Of a DNA stretch of 64,000 bases, positions 44,890 through 56,515 are shown in pieces. Under the pieces are notes generated by a model. That model was not told where the DNA came from and made no database searches. It was given only the letters and a program-made list of their open reading frames with translations. The stretch is from Mycolicibacterium goodii. GTDB taxonomy: Bacteria > Actinomycetota > Actinomycetes > Mycobacteriales > Mycobacteriaceae. Position numbers and translations under genes: made by a program. Within the stretch, counting starts at the first letter, position 1. Each line of letters starts with the position of its first letter. The stretch spans positions 4,588,001-4,652,000 of the forward strand of contig NZ_CP012150.1 in assembly GCF_001187505.1 (NCBI RefSeq). The letters run 5' to 3'.

Positions 44890-45095
44890 CTGTGCGGGAG
44901 AGTTCCGTGATCGCCAGTCACGGGCGCCGAAGGAGCAACACCTCTCCGTCAACCTCTCAGGCACCCAGGACCGCACCAGGTCACGATGCCTCTGGAAAGC
45001 GGCGCCCGCGGGCGCCCGCCCATGGGGAAAGGTCCGCGCGCGTGGGCCGAATCTCTCAGGCGCCCGATCGGGTCGACGACAGAGGGAGAGGGACA
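44890..45095 (+). ncRNA. Tandem glycine riboswitch upstream of gcvP
   Basis: The 333-base gap before gcvP holds two glycine-aptamer-like units. Unit 1 has GGGAGAG, GCCGAAGGAGCAA (44926-44938), CTCTCAGGC (44954-44962) and CCTCTGGA. Unit 2 has CTCTCAGGC again (45053-45061) and ends GACAGAGGGAGAG; its inner stem is GC-rich and diverges from consensus. Glycine binding would switch on gcvP. A promoter -10 candidate TAGAAT lies at 44869-44874. From 45096 to gcvP I see no clear U-tailed terminator, so control may act on translation. Confidence 0.93.
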
Positions 45096-45162
45096 GTAGT
45101 ACGACCTAGTACATCTGCGCCTCGACCTTTGCGGCCGAGCCGCGTGCCCCCAGGGAGATCAC

Positions 45163-48003
45163 GTGTCCGACCAGCCACCAGCGGGTAACCCGCAGTTCGC
45201 CGACCGTCACATCGGGCCGGACGCGTCCGCCGTCGCCACCATGCTCGACGTGATCGGGGTGTCCTCACTCGACGAACTGGCCGCCAAGGCCCTGCCCGCC
45301 GGGATCCTCGATGCGCTCGACGCGGCAGGCCGCGCCCCGGGGTTGGCCGAGCTGCCGCCCGCCGCGACCGAGGAAGAGGCGCTTGCCGAGCTGCGTGCGC
45401 TGGCCGACACCAACACCGTCGCGGTGTCGATGATCGGCCAGGGCTACTTCGACACGCTCACCCCGGCCGTGCTGCGGCGCAACATCCTGGAAAACCCCGC
45501 CTGGTACACCGCGTACACGCCGTATCAGCCCGAGATCAGCCAGGGCCGGCTGGAGGCGCTGCTCAACTTCCAGACCATGGTGTCGGATCTGACCGGCCTG
45601 GAGGTCGCCAACGCGTCGATGCTCGACGAGGGCACCGCGGCCGCCGAGGCCATGACGCTGATGCACCGCGCCACCAAGAGCAAGGCGAACCGGCTGCTCG
45701 TCGACAGCGACCTGTACGCGCAGACCGCCGCGGTGCTTGCGACCCGCGCCAGGCCGCTGGGCATCGAGATCGTCACCGCCGACCTGCGCGACGGTCTGCC
45801 CGACGGCGAGTTCTTCGGCGTCGTCGTGCAGTTGCCCGGCGCGAGCGGCGCGGTCGTGGACTGGGCCCCGCTGATCGAACAGGCCCACGAGCGCAAGGCC
45901 CTCGTGGCCGTCGGCGCGGACCTGCTGGCGCTGACGCTGATCACCCCACCCGGTGAGATCGGCGCGGATGTCGCGTTCGGCACCAGCCAGAGGTTCGGCG
46001 TGCCAATGGGATTCGGCGGGCCGCACGCCGGTTATCTGGCCGTGCACGCCAACCACGCCCGGCAGTTGCCCGGCCGCCTCGTCGGGGTTTCGGTCGACAG
46101 CGACGGCTCACCGGCCTACCGGTTGGCGCTGCAGACCCGTGAACAACACATCCGCCGGGACAAGGCGACCAGCAACATCTGCACCGCGCAGGTCCTGCTC
46201 GCGGTGATCGCGGCGATGTACGCCAGCTACCACGGCGCCCCCGGCCTCACCGCCATCGCGCGGCGCGTGCACGCCCACGCCGACGCCATCGCGGCCGCAC
46301 TCGGCGACGCCGTGGTGCACGACAGGTTCTTCGACACCGTGCTGGTCGGTGTCCCCGGCCGCGCCGACGAGGTGATCGCCGCGGCCAAGGCCGCGAACAT
46401 CAACCTGTGGCGCGTCGACGACGACCACGTGTCGGTGTCGTGCGACGAGGCCACCACCGACGCGCACGTCGACGCCGTGCTCGACGCGTTCGGCGCGACC
46501 CGCGTCGACGCGGCGGGAACCGAGATCGCCACCCGCACATCCGAATTCCTCACGCACCCGGCATTCTCCCGCCACCGTACCGAGACCGAGATGATGCGGT
46601 ACCTGCGGTCGCTGGCCGACAAGGACATCGCGCTGGACCGCAGCATGATCCCGCTGGGTTCGTGCACCATGAAGCTCAACGCGGCCGCCGAGATGGAACC
46701 CATCACCTGGACCGAGTTCTCCCGCCAGCATCCGTTCGCGCCCGCGACCGACACTCCCGGCCTGCGCAAGCTGATCGCCGACCTGCAGTCCTGGCTGACC
46801 GCCATCACCGGATACGACGAGGTGTCACTGCAGCCCAACGCCGGATCGCAGGGCGAGTACGCGGGTCTGCTTGCGATCAAGGCCTACCACGAGGCGCGCG
46901 GTGACACCGCGCGCGACATCTGCCTGATCCCGTCGAGCGCGCACGGCACCAACGCGGCCTCGGCCGCGCTGGCCGGTATGCGCGTGGTGGTGGTGGCGTG
47001 CCGCGAGAACGGCGACGTCGACCTCGACGATCTGCGCGCGAAGGTGAACGAGCACGCGGATCGCATTGCGGCGCTGATGATCACGTATCCGTCCACGCAC
47101 GGGGTGTACGAGCACGACGTCGCCGACATCTGCGCCGCCGTGCACGACGTGGGCGGTCAGGTGTACGTCGACGGCGCGAACCTCAACGCGCTGGTCGGCC
47201 TGGCCCGGCCCGGCCGCTTCGGCGGCGACGTCAGCCACCTCAACCTGCACAAGACGTTCTGCATCCCGCACGGCGGCGGCGGGCCCGGGGTCGGGCCGGT
47301 GGCCGTGCGTTCGCACCTCGCGCCGTACCTGCCCGGTCACCCGTTGGCCGACGAACTCTCCGATGACTACACCGTGTCGGCCGCGCCGTACGGTTCGGCG
47401 TCGATCCTGCCGATCACCTGGATGTACATCCGCATGATGGGCGCCGACGGCCTGCGCGCGGCCACGCTGACCGCGATCGCGTCGGCCAACTACATCGCAC
47501 GCCGTCTCGACGAGTACTTCCCGGTGCTGTACACCGGCGAGAACGGCATGGTCGCCCACGAGTGCATCCTGGACCTGCGCGGCATCACCAAGGCCACCGG
47601 CGTCACGGTCGACGACGTGGCAAAGCGGCTGGCGGACTTCGGGTTCCACGCCCCGACCATGAGCTTCCCGGTGTCCGGCACGCTCATGGTGGAGCCCACC
47701 GAGAGCGAAAGCATCGCCGAGGTCGACGCGTTCTGCGACGCCATGATCGCGATCCGCGCCGAGATCGACCGCGTCGGCTCGGGGGAGTGGCCGGTGGACG
47801 ACAACCCGCTGCGCGGGGCGCCACACACCGCGGAGTGCCTGCTGACCGCGCAGTGGGAGCATCCCTACACCCGCGAGGAGGCGGCCTACCCGCTCGGCAA
47901 GAACTGGCGTCCCAAGGTGTGGCCGCCGGTGCGCCGCATCGACGGCGCCTACGGCGACCGCAACCTGGTGTGCTCGTGCCCGCCGGTGGAGGCCTTCGCC
48001 TGA
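45163..48003 (+). CDS. gcvP: Glycine dehydrogenase (decarboxylating), P protein
   Basis: 946 aa PLP enzyme that decarboxylates glycine and loads the aminomethyl group onto GcvH. It is the long single-chain form (both P1 and P2 halves). The PLP lysine is Lys697 in [18 protein letters not shown]. Other conserved text is [15 protein letters not shown] and [18 protein letters not shown] 45163 follows GGGAG. Expression is controlled by the tandem glycine riboswitch directly upstream. A stem-loop lies just after the stop. M. tuberculosis calls the ortholog gcvB (Rv1832). Confidence 0.98.
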   Translation: MSDQPPAGNPQFADRHIGPDASAVATMLDVIGVSSLDELAAKALPAGILDALDAAGRAPGLAELPPAATEEEALAELRALADTNTVAVSMIGQGYFDTLTPAVLRRNILENPAWYTAYTPYQPEISQGRLEALLNFQTMVSDLTGLEVANASMLDEGTAAAEAMTLMHRATKSKANRLLVDSDLYAQTAAVLATRARPLGIEIVTADLRDGLPDGEFFGVVVQLPGASGAVVDWAPLIEQAHERKALVAVGADLLALTLITPPGEIGADVAFGTSQRFGVPMGFGGPHAGYLAVHANHARQLPGRLVGVSVDSDGSPAYRLALQTREQHIRRDKATSNICTAQVLLAVIAAMYASYHGAPGLTAIARRVHAHADAIAAALGDAVVHDRFFDTVLVGVPGRADEVIAAAKAANINLWRVDDDHVSVSCDEATTDAHVDAVLDAFGATRVDAAGTEIATRTSEFLTHPAFSRHRTETEMMRYLRSLADKDIALDRSMIPLGSCTMKLNAAAEMEPITWTEFSRQHPFAPATDTPGLRKLIADLQSWLTAITGYDEVSLQPNAGSQGEYAGLLAIKAYHEARGDTARDICLIPSSAHGTNAASAALAGMRVVVVACRENGDVDLDDLRAKVNEHADRIAALMITYPSTHGVYEHDVADICAAVHDVGGQVYVDGANLNALVGLARPGRFGGDVSHLNLHKTFCIPHGGGGPGVGPVAVRSHLAPYLPGHPLADELSDDYTVSAAPYGSASILPITWMYIRMMGADGLRAATLTAIASANYIARRLDEYFPVLYTGENGMVAHECILDLRGITKATGVTVDDVAKRLADFGFHAPTMSFPVSGTLMVEPTESESIAEVDAFCDAMIAIRAEIDRVGSGEWPVDDNPLRGAPHTAECLLTAQWEHPYTREEAAYPLGKNWRPKVWPPVRRIDGAYGDRNLVCSCPPVEAFA

Positions 48004-48023
48004 TCCCAGCCCGATCGGCCTGA

Positions 48024-48050
48024 CCCGCCACCTCAGCTCGAGGTGGCGGG
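48024..48050. terminator. Shared stem-loop between convergent gcvP and VWA genes
   Basis: CCCGCCACCTC (48024-48034), loop AGCTC, GAGGTGGCGGG (48040-48050) is a perfect 11-bp stem. It lies 20 bases after the gcvP stop and 23 bases beyond the VWA stop, so it can serve both strands. There is no U-tract. Confidence 0.72.
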
Positions 48051-48073
48051 GCAGTCCGGATCGAACCGGCGGG

Positions 48074-50374
48074 TCAGCCCAGCATCGAGGCCACGGCGGT
48101 GACGAGTTCGGGTGCGGTCGAACTCGGCAGGTTCACGTAGTCGCCGCCGCTGGTCTGTGCGACCGACTCCCAGGTCTCCCGGTCCGAATCGTCGCCGAAG
48201 TCGATGACGTTGACCGCGATCGGGCGGGCCTGGTCGAACGTGCTGCGGATGAACTCCTGCAACCCGGAACCGTCGAGGCTGCGGTCGGTGTGCGGCCCGG
48301 TGGTGATCACCAGAACCGAATTGCCGCGGCCCTCCACGAAATTGGCCGTCGCCTCGTTGTAGACCAGCCGCAGCGTCGTGAACGACACCGCACCGCCGGA
48401 GGTGGCGGACTGATCTTCGAGCGTGGAGTTGAGCACCTCCGAGCGGGCCCGGCCCTCGACCGGTTCGGCCATCGGACCGGTCGACACCTCGGAGCGTCCC
48501 TCGGTGCCGTCGAACGTCCACAGCCCGACCTCGGAGGTCACCGGAAGCGCCTTGAGCCGGTTGGTGAGTGCCTCGACCACGTTCTGCAGACGCGACCTGC
48601 CGCCCTCGTCGGTGGCCATCGACCGGTCGAGCATGATCGTCACCGCCGGGCTCGACACCGGCGTCGCCGTCGCATTGGCCAGCGTGACGCGGGTCGACTC
48701 GTCGGCGATTGACACCGGGTTGGCGACCGGGCCGAAGTCGGTGACCTCGCTGTCCGGAGGCGTCGTACCCTCGGCGCGGAACCCGGCCTTGGCGAGTTCG
48801 GCGAGCTGCTCGGGTTTGCGCAGATAACGGGCGAATTCGCTCGCGGCGGTGACCTGTTCCTGCTCCAGCCAGCTGCCGGACAGCAGCACCGTCGGATAAT
48901 CCGCGACAGCCGTCGGCCCCTGCGGCAACCAACTCGCGAGCTTGGAGGACGCATCGTCGAGCGTCGAGGCCCGCTGGAACAACTGCTGCTCGGTGGTGAC
49001 CACCGCATGCACCGGCGCGGCGGCCGGATCCGACGCGTTGAGCATGGCGTCCAACGCGGTCGACAGTTCGGCGTTCTCCAGCTTGGGCTGCCCGCCGAGC
49101 AGCGTGCTCACCGCGCCCATACCCGCGGTCGGCGGCGCACCCGACGGCGCGGCCGACACCGCGACGGCCTCGGCCGCCAGGTACGCCGAGTCGCCGTTGT
49201 TCAGCTTCGGCAGGGCCAGTTTCAGCGTGCCCCAGTTCGGCAGCCGCAGGCCGTCCATGGCCGCCGGGCTGGTCTGCAGCTCCGGCAGGTTCTTCCAGTC
49301 CTGCTGACCCAGCGCGGACTTCAACTCAGGTGACACCGCCAGCAGCACCGGCGAGGTGACCAGCGAGCGGCTGTCGCTGACGGTCTCGGCGCCCGCGGTG
49401 GCCTCCAGCCGCGCCGAGCCGATCGCACTCGACGGGATCCACAGGGCGGGCCGGTCACCGAGCTCCGACGGCCAGGTGTTGGCGAAACCGCTCACCACGC
49501 GGTCGGATTCGGCCGACTGCACGCGCACCTTGACGCATTTGTCGCCGACCGGGCTCGCGGACTCGTTGTACTTGTTCGCCAACGATTCGATGTAGGTCGA
49601 GATCGTCGGGTCGGCGATCACGGGCACCCCGAGTTCGCCTGCCACACACCGCGCGGCCGCGGCGTCACTGCGGTCGGAGAGCGCGTCGCCCACGAACTTC
49701 CACACGATCACCGCGCCCACCAGGACGACGACGGACACCAGCGCGACGATCACGCCGACGCTGACACCGCGCCGCCGCGACTCCACCGCACGGTGGCTTC
49801 CGGTCCACTCGCTGTCCCCGTCGCTGCTGCGGCTGCGGCGCGGCCGCGACGGCGGGGGCGGTGTGCCGCCTGCCGCGCTCAGCTTGGTGGTCTCGGCGTC
49901 CTCGTCGTCGGCAGCATCGTCGCGGTAGCCGTACTCGCCGGTGTAGTCCTCCGAATAGTCCCCGGAGTAGTCCCCCGAATACTCACTGCCGGGGTACTCG
50001 CGACCGGTGTACCCCGCGCCGTGCCCACGTCGGTGCTCGGATTCGTACCCCTGCCCGTATCCGGGACCCTCTTCGGGGCCGTACCCGCCGTCGTACTCAC
50101 CGCGGTACTCACTGCGGTACTCGTCGACGTAATCCGAATCCGAAAAATCGGTGTAGTCGCCGTCCGCGATCTCGTCCGGCTCGTCGGCGTAGCGGTGCCG
50201 TCGGCGCGGCGGCGGGGGACCGGACCGGCCGATCCCCTCGAACACCTCGGTGGGGTAGTCCGGCGGACCACCCTCACCGCCACCGGCGCGGCCGACACCG
50301 TCAGCTCCGGGTCGGTACCCGAACTGCGGCTCGCCGGCTTCATCCTCGGGGTCGGGAATGCTGTGCCTGCCCAT
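48074..50374 (-). CDS. Membrane-anchored VWA-domain protein with substrate-binding-like domain (Rv1836c-like)
   Basis: 766 aa. The cytoplasmic N-terminus (1-203) is disordered and holds a Tyr-rich repeat region (73-150: EYRSEYRGEYDGGYG, EYSGDYSGDYSEDY) and the acidic motif DDEDAETTKL. One helix spans about 204-227. Outside, residues 245-560 look like an ABC-type solute-binding fold, and 580-766 a von Willebrand A domain. The MIDAS metal motif reads MLDRSMATD, so the usual second Ser is Ala, while DFGDDSDRETW is retained. ATG 50374 has AAGGGG upstream. Function unknown; it lies between gcvP and glcB as in M. tuberculosis. Confidence 0.9.
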   Translation of the reverse strand: MGRHSIPDPEDEAGEPQFGYRPGADGVGRAGGGEGGPPDYPTEVFEGIGRSGPPPPRRRHRYADEPDEIADGDYTDFSDSDYVDEYRSEYRGEYDGGYGPEEGPGYGQGYESEHRRGHGAGYTGREYPGSEYSGDYSGDYSEDYTGEYGYRDDAADDEDAETTKLSAAGGTPPPPSRPRRSRSSDGDSEWTGSHRAVESRRRGVSVGVIVALVSVVVLVGAVIVWKFVGDALSDRSDAAAARCVAGELGVPVIADPTISTYIESLANKYNESASPVGDKCVKVRVQSAESDRVVSGFANTWPSELGDRPALWIPSSAIGSARLEATAGAETVSDSRSLVTSPVLLAVSPELKSALGQQDWKNLPELQTSPAAMDGLRLPNWGTLKLALPKLNNGDSAYLAAEAVAVSAAPSGAPPTAGMGAVSTLLGGQPKLENAELSTALDAMLNASDPAAAPVHAVVTTEQQLFQRASTLDDASSKLASWLPQGPTAVADYPTVLLSGSWLEQEQVTAASEFARYLRKPEQLAELAKAGFRAEGTTPPDSEVTDFGPVANPVSIADESTRVTLANATATPVSSPAVTIMLDRSMATDEGGRSRLQNVVEALTNRLKALPVTSEVGLWTFDGTEGRSEVSTGPMAEPVEGRARSEVLNSTLEDQSATSGGAVSFTTLRLVYNEATANFVEGRGNSVLVITTGPHTDRSLDGSGLQEFIRSTFDQARPIAVNVIDFGDDSDRETWESVAQTSGGDYVNLPSSTAPELVTAVASMLG

Positions 50375-50421
50375 TCCTAACCCCTTGACTCGTCACTCAA
50401 TCGGAACCCGCCGCAGTCTAG

Positions 50422-52638
50422 TCACTGCGCAGCGGCGCGGGCTTTGAACTCGCGGCGGCGCCGGTGCAGGATCGGTTCGGTGTAGCCGTTGGGTTGCTGG
50501 GTGCCCGACAGGATCAGCTCCTGCGCCGCGGCGAACGCGATGCTGGCGTCCGGGTTCGGCGCCATCGGCAGATAGGCCGGATCACCCGCGTTCTGCTCGT
50601 CGACCACTGCGGCCATGCGGCGCAGGCTGGTCTTGACGTCCTCCTCGGTGATCACACCGTGGCGCAGCCAGTTGGCCAGCAGCTGGCTGGAGATGCGCAG
50701 CGTGGCGCGGTCCTCCATGAGCGCGACGTTGTGGATGTCGGGGACCTTCGAGCAGCCGACACCCGCGTCGATCCAGCGCACCACGTAGCCCAGGATCGAC
50801 TGGCAGTTGTTGTCGACCTCTTCGTGGATCTCCTCCGGCGACCAGGTCAGCGACGAATCGGCCAGCGGGACCGTCAGCAGATCCTCGAGCTTGCCGCGCT
50901 TCTTGCCTGCCAGTTCCTTCTGCACGGCGAACACGTCGACCTGGTGGTAGTGCATCGCGTGCAGCGTGGCAGCCGTCGGCGAAGGAACCCATGCCGTGGT
51001 GGCGCCGGCCTTGGGCTGGCCGATCTTCTGTTCGACCATGTCGGCCATCAGGTCGGTCATCGCCCACATGCCCTTGCCGATCTGGGCCTTGCCGGACAAC
51101 CCGGCCGCCAGACCCACGTCGACGTTGGCGTCCTCGTAGGCCAGGATCCACGGCTGGCTTTTCATGGTGCCCTTGCGGACCATGGGGCCTGCCTCCATCG
51201 AGGTGTGGATCTCGTCGCCGGTGCGGTCCAGGAACCCGGTGTTGATGAACACCACGCGGTCGGCGGCGGCCTTGATGCAGGCCTTGAGGTTGACCGTGGT
51301 GCGGCGCTCCTCGTCCATGATGCCGACCTTGAGCGTGTTGGCGGGCAGGCCCAGCACGTCCTCGACCCGGCTGAACAGCTCGCAGGTGAACGCGACCTCG
51401 TCCGGGCCGTGCATCTTGGGCTTGACGATGTAGATCGAACCGGTGCGGCTGTTGGTCAGTGGCCCGTTCTCGTCGGAGGCCTTCAGGCCGTGCATCGCGA
51501 TCAGGCTGGTGAACAGCGCGTCCTGGATGCCCTCGGGGACTTCGGCGCCGTCGGCCCCGTTCTCGTTGAACACGACGGCGTCGTTGGTCATCAGGTGACC
51601 GACGTTGCGCACGAACAGCAGGCTGCGGCCCGGAAGGGTCAGCTCACCCTCGCCCGCGCCACGGTCGGGGGTCTTGAACGTGCGGTCGGCGTTGAGCACC
51701 CGGGTGAAGGTCTTGCCACCCTTGGAGACCTCTTCGGCCAGATCACCCCGGTTCAGGCCCAGCCAGTTGCGGTAGCCGAGCACCTTGTCGTCGGCATCGA
51801 CCGCGGCGACCGAGTCTTCGAAATCCATGATCGTGGTGACCGCGGACTCCAGCACCACATCCTTGATGCCTGCGGTGTCGGTCTTGCCGACCGGGGACTG
51901 CGGGTCGATGAGGATCTCGATGTGCAGCCCGTGGTTGCGCAGCAGCACCGACCACTGCGGATCACCGAGCTCACCGGTGTAGCCGACGAACGCTTCGGGA
52001 GTCTTCAGCCCGGACTCGTCGTCGCCGAGGGCGACCACCAGCGCGCCGTCGTCGATCTTCAGACCGGTGGCCTGGCTCCACGAACCCTCGGCCAGCGGCA
52101 CGGCCTGGTCGAGGAACCCGCGCGCATACGCGATCACCTTGTCGCCGCGGACCTTGTTGTAGCCCGTGCCCTTCTCGGCGCCGTCGTCCTCGGCGATCAC
52201 GTCGGTGCCGTACAGCGCGTCATACAGCGAGCCCCAGCGCGCATTCGCGGCGTTCAGCGCGAAGCGCGCGTTGAGGATCGGCACCACCAACTGCGGCCCC
52301 GCGGTGGTGGTGATCTCGTCGTCGACACCCGCGGTGGTGATGGTGAAGTCCTCGGGTTCGGGCAGCAGGTAGCCGATGTCGATGAGGAACTGCTTGTAGG
52401 CGTCCGGATCGATCGGCTCGAGCACGTGGGAGCGGTGCCACTTGTCGATCTGCGCCTGCAGTTCGTCGCGGCGCGCCAGCAGCGCCTGATTCTTCGGGGT
52501 CAGATCGGCGACCACCTTGTCCACCCCCGACCAGAAGGTGTCGGGGTCTACGCCCGTGCCCGGCAGCGCCTCGTTGGTGATGAAGTCGTGCAGCACCTTG
52601 GCCACACGCAGATTTCCAACTGCAACGCGATCACTCAT
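50422..52638 (-). CDS. glcB: Malate synthase G
   Basis: 738 aa, the monomeric G isoform; condenses glyoxylate with acetyl-CoA to malate. It completes the glyoxylate shunt and detoxifies glyoxylate from glycine or glycolate. Active-site regions are recognisable: [15 protein letters not shown] (the catalytic Arg), [11 protein letters not shown] (Mg ligands), and [19 protein letters not shown] (catalytic Asp). Length agrees with the 741-aa M. tuberculosis enzyme. ATG 52638 overlaps the previous stop as ATGA, so it is coupled to the 350-aa gene upstream. Confidence 0.98.
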   Translation of the reverse strand: MSDRVAVGNLRVAKVLHDFITNEALPGTGVDPDTFWSGVDKVVADLTPKNQALLARRDELQAQIDKWHRSHVLEPIDPDAYKQFLIDIGYLLPEPEDFTITTAGVDDEITTTAGPQLVVPILNARFALNAANARWGSLYDALYGTDVIAEDDGAEKGTGYNKVRGDKVIAYARGFLDQAVPLAEGSWSQATGLKIDDGALVVALGDDESGLKTPEAFVGYTGELGDPQWSVLLRNHGLHIEILIDPQSPVGKTDTAGIKDVVLESAVTTIMDFEDSVAAVDADDKVLGYRNWLGLNRGDLAEEVSKGGKTFTRVLNADRTFKTPDRGAGEGELTLPGRSLLFVRNVGHLMTNDAVVFNENGADGAEVPEGIQDALFTSLIAMHGLKASDENGPLTNSRTGSIYIVKPKMHGPDEVAFTCELFSRVEDVLGLPANTLKVGIMDEERRTTVNLKACIKAAADRVVFINTGFLDRTGDEIHTSMEAGPMVRKGTMKSQPWILAYEDANVDVGLAAGLSGKAQIGKGMWAMTDLMADMVEQKIGQPKAGATTAWVPSPTAATLHAMHYHQVDVFAVQKELAGKKRGKLEDLLTVPLADSSLTWSPEEIHEEVDNNCQSILGYVVRWIDAGVGCSKVPDIHNVALMEDRATLRISSQLLANWLRHGVITEEDVKTSLRRMAAVVDEQNAGDPAYLPMAPNPDASIAFAAAQELILSGTQQPNGYTEPILHRRRREFKARAAAQ

Positions 52639-53687
52639 GCGCGAACCGCCTCAGCTGCTCGGTGGGTGGTCATGCTTTCCTCCCTCGGCTTTTCCGCGCC
52701 GGGTGGCGCCTGCCGTTTATCCAGCTTAGCCATCGGTAATGTCGGCGTTTCCACCGTCATCTCGATGAGCAACAACTCACATCGGTTTGCCAAGTCGGCC
52801 CGCAACGCGGCCGCCCGGTCGGCGATCTGCCCTTGGGCACGGACATACTCGGCGCGTCCGGCCGGTGTTTCGATGGCGATCGGTTCGAAACCATAGCTTG
52901 TCAGGTCATAGGGGCTCGCGCGCATATCCAGCGCCCGCGCGTCGGCCGCCAGTGCCAGCGCATCGGCCACCAGATCGGACGCCACCAGCGGTCCGAGCTT
53001 GTACGCCCACTTGTACAGATCCATCGACGCGTGGATGCATCCCGGCTGCTCGGTGGCGATCTGCTGCTCCCGCGTCAGCTGCCGCTCGTTGCGCGGCGCC
53101 GCCGCGTCGGTGAAGAACCGGAACGCGTCGAAATGCGTGCAGCGCAGCGGCATCGACTCGACCACCGCGTCGGTGCCCGCAGACCCGAGCCGCAGCGGCA
53201 CCCGCGAATGCCGCACCGCGTCGGTGCGGTACACCATGGCCCACTCGTGCAGGCCGAAGCAGTTCAACCGCGGGGCCCGCGCCTGGGTGGCGCGCAGGAG
53301 CGCACACACGAAACGCACGGTGTCGGCGCGGGCGGCGAGATGCGCTGGCGTCACCGCCACACCGGGCGTGTCGCGGTGGCCGTCGCAGCGGCCGTACAGG
53401 CTGAAGGTCAGGTACCGCCCGGCCGCCGCGCCGGTCAGCGCGACCCCGTAGCCGGGGTGCCACCGCCGCAGCTCACGCGGCCGCAGGCTGTAATAGGTGA
53501 ACAGGAAGTCCCACACCGGATGCGCCTCGCCGCGCTGTCTGCGTCGCAGATGCGGCGCGAGGAACTCCTCGACCCGGTCGCGGTGTCGGCGCTCGGCCGC
53601 GGTCCAGTCGCGTTCGGCCAGGACGCGACGTGGCTGCCCGTGCGTCCCGGCGGGGGTCACGGCATCAGACACGGTGCGTACCGTCAC
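52635..53687 (-). CDS. Conserved actinobacterial protein of unknown function upstream of glcB
   Basis: 350 aa, soluble. I recognise no catalytic motif with confidence. It has [63 protein letters not shown] and [20 protein letters not shown]. Homologs have been labelled 3-methyladenine DNA glycosylase in genome annotations; the sequence gives no support that I can see. The Cys/His/Glu-rich motifs suggest a metal-binding enzyme. The GTG 53687 start overlaps the CNNM gene's end by 23 bases; GTG 53672 is an alternative. Its stop is coupled to glcB. Confidence 0.85.
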   Translation of the reverse strand: MTVRTVSDAVTPAGTHGQPRRVLAERDWTAAERRHRDRVEEFLAPHLRRRQRGEAHPVWDFLFTYYSLRPRELRRWHPGYGVALTGAAAGRYLTFSLYGRCDGHRDTPGVAVTPAHLAARADTVRFVCALLRATQARAPRLNCFGLHEWAMVYRTDAVRHSRVPLRLGSAGTDAVVESMPLRCTHFDAFRFFTDAAAPRNERQLTREQQIATEQPGCIHASMDLYKWAYKLGPLVASDLVADALALAADARALDMRASPYDLTSYGFEPIAIETPAGRAEYVRAQGQIADRAAALRADLANRCELLLIEMTVETPTLPMAKLDKRQAPPGAEKPREESMTTHRAAEAVRA

Positions 53688-54751
53688 GCACCGTTCCGAC
53701 GAGGTCCTCCACCAGGTCTTCGAGCGCGACCATCGCGGTCACGGTGTTGTCGGCCGCGGTGTGGACCGTGCTGCCCTGCACATCGATGAGCGTGTCGTCG
53801 ACCACGAGCGCCAGGTGGCTGTTGCTGCGCCGCATGCGCGACAGCGCGTCGGGCACCGGCAGCGAGGCGGGCACCTGCGGAAGCGGGCGCACCATCGCCA
53901 GATCGACCACCGCGTCGGGATCGTTGACCTGCAGCAGCACGTCCTTGATGTGCAGGTATCCGATGTAGGTGCCGGACGCGTCGGTGACCGGGAATCGGGA
54001 ATAACCGGTCTCGGCGAGCGCCTGCTCCAGCGCGCCGACGGTCGGGCCGCAGCCAGGGCCCGACACCGCGACGGCATGGATCTCGCTGAGCGGCACCGCC
54101 ACGTCGGTCACCGTACGCGTGCGGGTCTGCAGCGCACGCGTGAGCCTGCCGTGCTCCTCGGTGTCCAGCAGACCCTCCGAAACCGATTCGGCGATCATCT
54201 CCGACAGTTCGACGGTCGACACCGCCGAGGCGAGTTCGTCGCGCGGCTCGACCCCGAACGCCCGCAGCGTGGCGTTGGCGCACCAGTTGTAGAACGCGAT
54301 GAACGGGCGCGCGGCGCGGATGTACACCAGATACGGCGGGATGAGCAGCATCGCGGCGGTCTCGGGGCCCGCGATGGCGATGTTCTTCGGCACCATCTCG
54401 CCCAGCAGCACGTGCAGGATCACCACGACCGCGAGCGCCATCACGAACGACACCGTGTGCAGCACCGTGTCGGACACACCGACGAGCGCGAACGGCTTCT
54501 CCAGCAGATGCGCCACGGCCGGTTCGCCGACCCGGCCCAGCAGGATCGAGCAGATGGTGATGCCCAACTGGGATCCGGCGAGCATCAGCGACAGGTGCTC
54601 ACCGGCCCGGATCACCGTCACCGCGCTCTTCTTGCCCTGCTCGGCCAGCGCCTGCAGGCGGTCGCGCCGTGCCGAGATCAGCGCGAACTCGGCGGCCACG
54701 AAGAAGGCGTTGGCCCCGAGCAGCAGCACGGTCAGCAGGACCCCGAACACA

Positions 54752-54759
<8 letters not shown>
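53665..54759 (-). CDS. CNNM/DUF21 membrane protein with CBS pair, short form (Rv1841c-like)
   Basis: 364 aa. A four-helix DUF21/CNNM membrane domain (about 1-185; [39 protein letters not shown]) is followed by a CBS-pair (about 200-360). It ends directly after the second CBS domain and lacks the CorC/HlyC C-terminal domain. CNNM/CorC proteins move or regulate Mg. ATG 54759 overlaps the neighbour's stop by eight bases, so the two CNNM proteins are co-translated and may form a heteromer. The 350-aa unknown gene follows, overlapping by 23 bases. Confidence 0.92.
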
Positions 54760-56130
<1,371 letters not shown>

Positions 56131-56134
<4 letters not shown>

Positions 56135-56274
56135 CGCGACCTCACCCATGGGGCGCCGGGCACATGGCCCGGCTGACTAGGAGAGGGGTCGTCGGTGTCG
56201 GCGCTCAGGACTGATTGCTGCTCCGCCCGGAAGACCGGTCCAGAACCGGAGGCCTCAGTCGGTGCCTGCGGCAC
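56131..56274 (-). CDS. Candidate upstream short ORF (47 codons) coupled to the CNNM gene
   Basis: GTG 56274 has GAAAGGG eight bases upstream and opens a 47-codon frame ([15 protein letters not shown] ... GAPWVRSR). It stops at TGA 56133-56131, overlapping the CNNM ATG as ATGA. An in-frame GTG at 56301 is also possible. The peptide is Ser/Pro-rich with no recognisable domain. It could be a translated leader that couples translation to the Mg transporter gene. Coding support is weak; it may be untranslated 5-prime leader. Confidence 0.35.
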
Positions 56275-56515
56275 GTGAACCCTTTCGTTTCGCGCCGGCA
56301 CGTCGATATCGGCCGGCGATGGATGCAGTGAGGTCCAATACTAACGCGACCGCGCACCGCGGGCCCCGGTACAAGGCCCGGTCCCGGGATCGGCAGGCGG
56401 CCGCGGTGGGCCGTGACGACCCGGCCCCGGTGCGATTAGGCTAACCTCACAGCATTCTCTCGGGAAACTCCAAGCCAACTCGTTCGAGCAGATCAGAGCT
56501 GAAAGCAGGTCACCG
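56135..56515. other. Long divergent intergenic region between the CNNM operon and the iron transporter
   Basis: 381 bases without a firm gene. It holds the candidate short ORF on the minus strand and an IdeR-type iron box near the plus-strand gene. On the minus strand, TTAGTATT at about 56345-56338 is a -10-like element for the CNNM operon, giving a leader of roughly 200 bases. I looked for the conserved M-box (Mg riboswitch) pattern in this leader and did not find it. Confidence 0.6.
56431..56449 (+). promoter_or_regulatory. IdeR-type iron box of the iron ABC transporter operon
   Basis: TGCGATTAGGCTAACCTCA matches the mycobacterial IdeR consensus TTAGGTTAGGCTAACCTAA at 15 of 19 bases, with the central GATTAGGCTAACCT core intact apart from one base. 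It ends 66 bases before the GTG of the iron-binding lipoprotein gene. IdeR with Fe(II) would repress the operon when iron is plentiful. Confidence 0.75.

Noticed and set aside
56135..56350. Mg-sensing M-box riboswitch ahead of the CNNM operon
   Set aside because: The leader length and gene type made it plausible, but I could not find the conserved M-box strings on the minus strand. A covariance scan would settle it.
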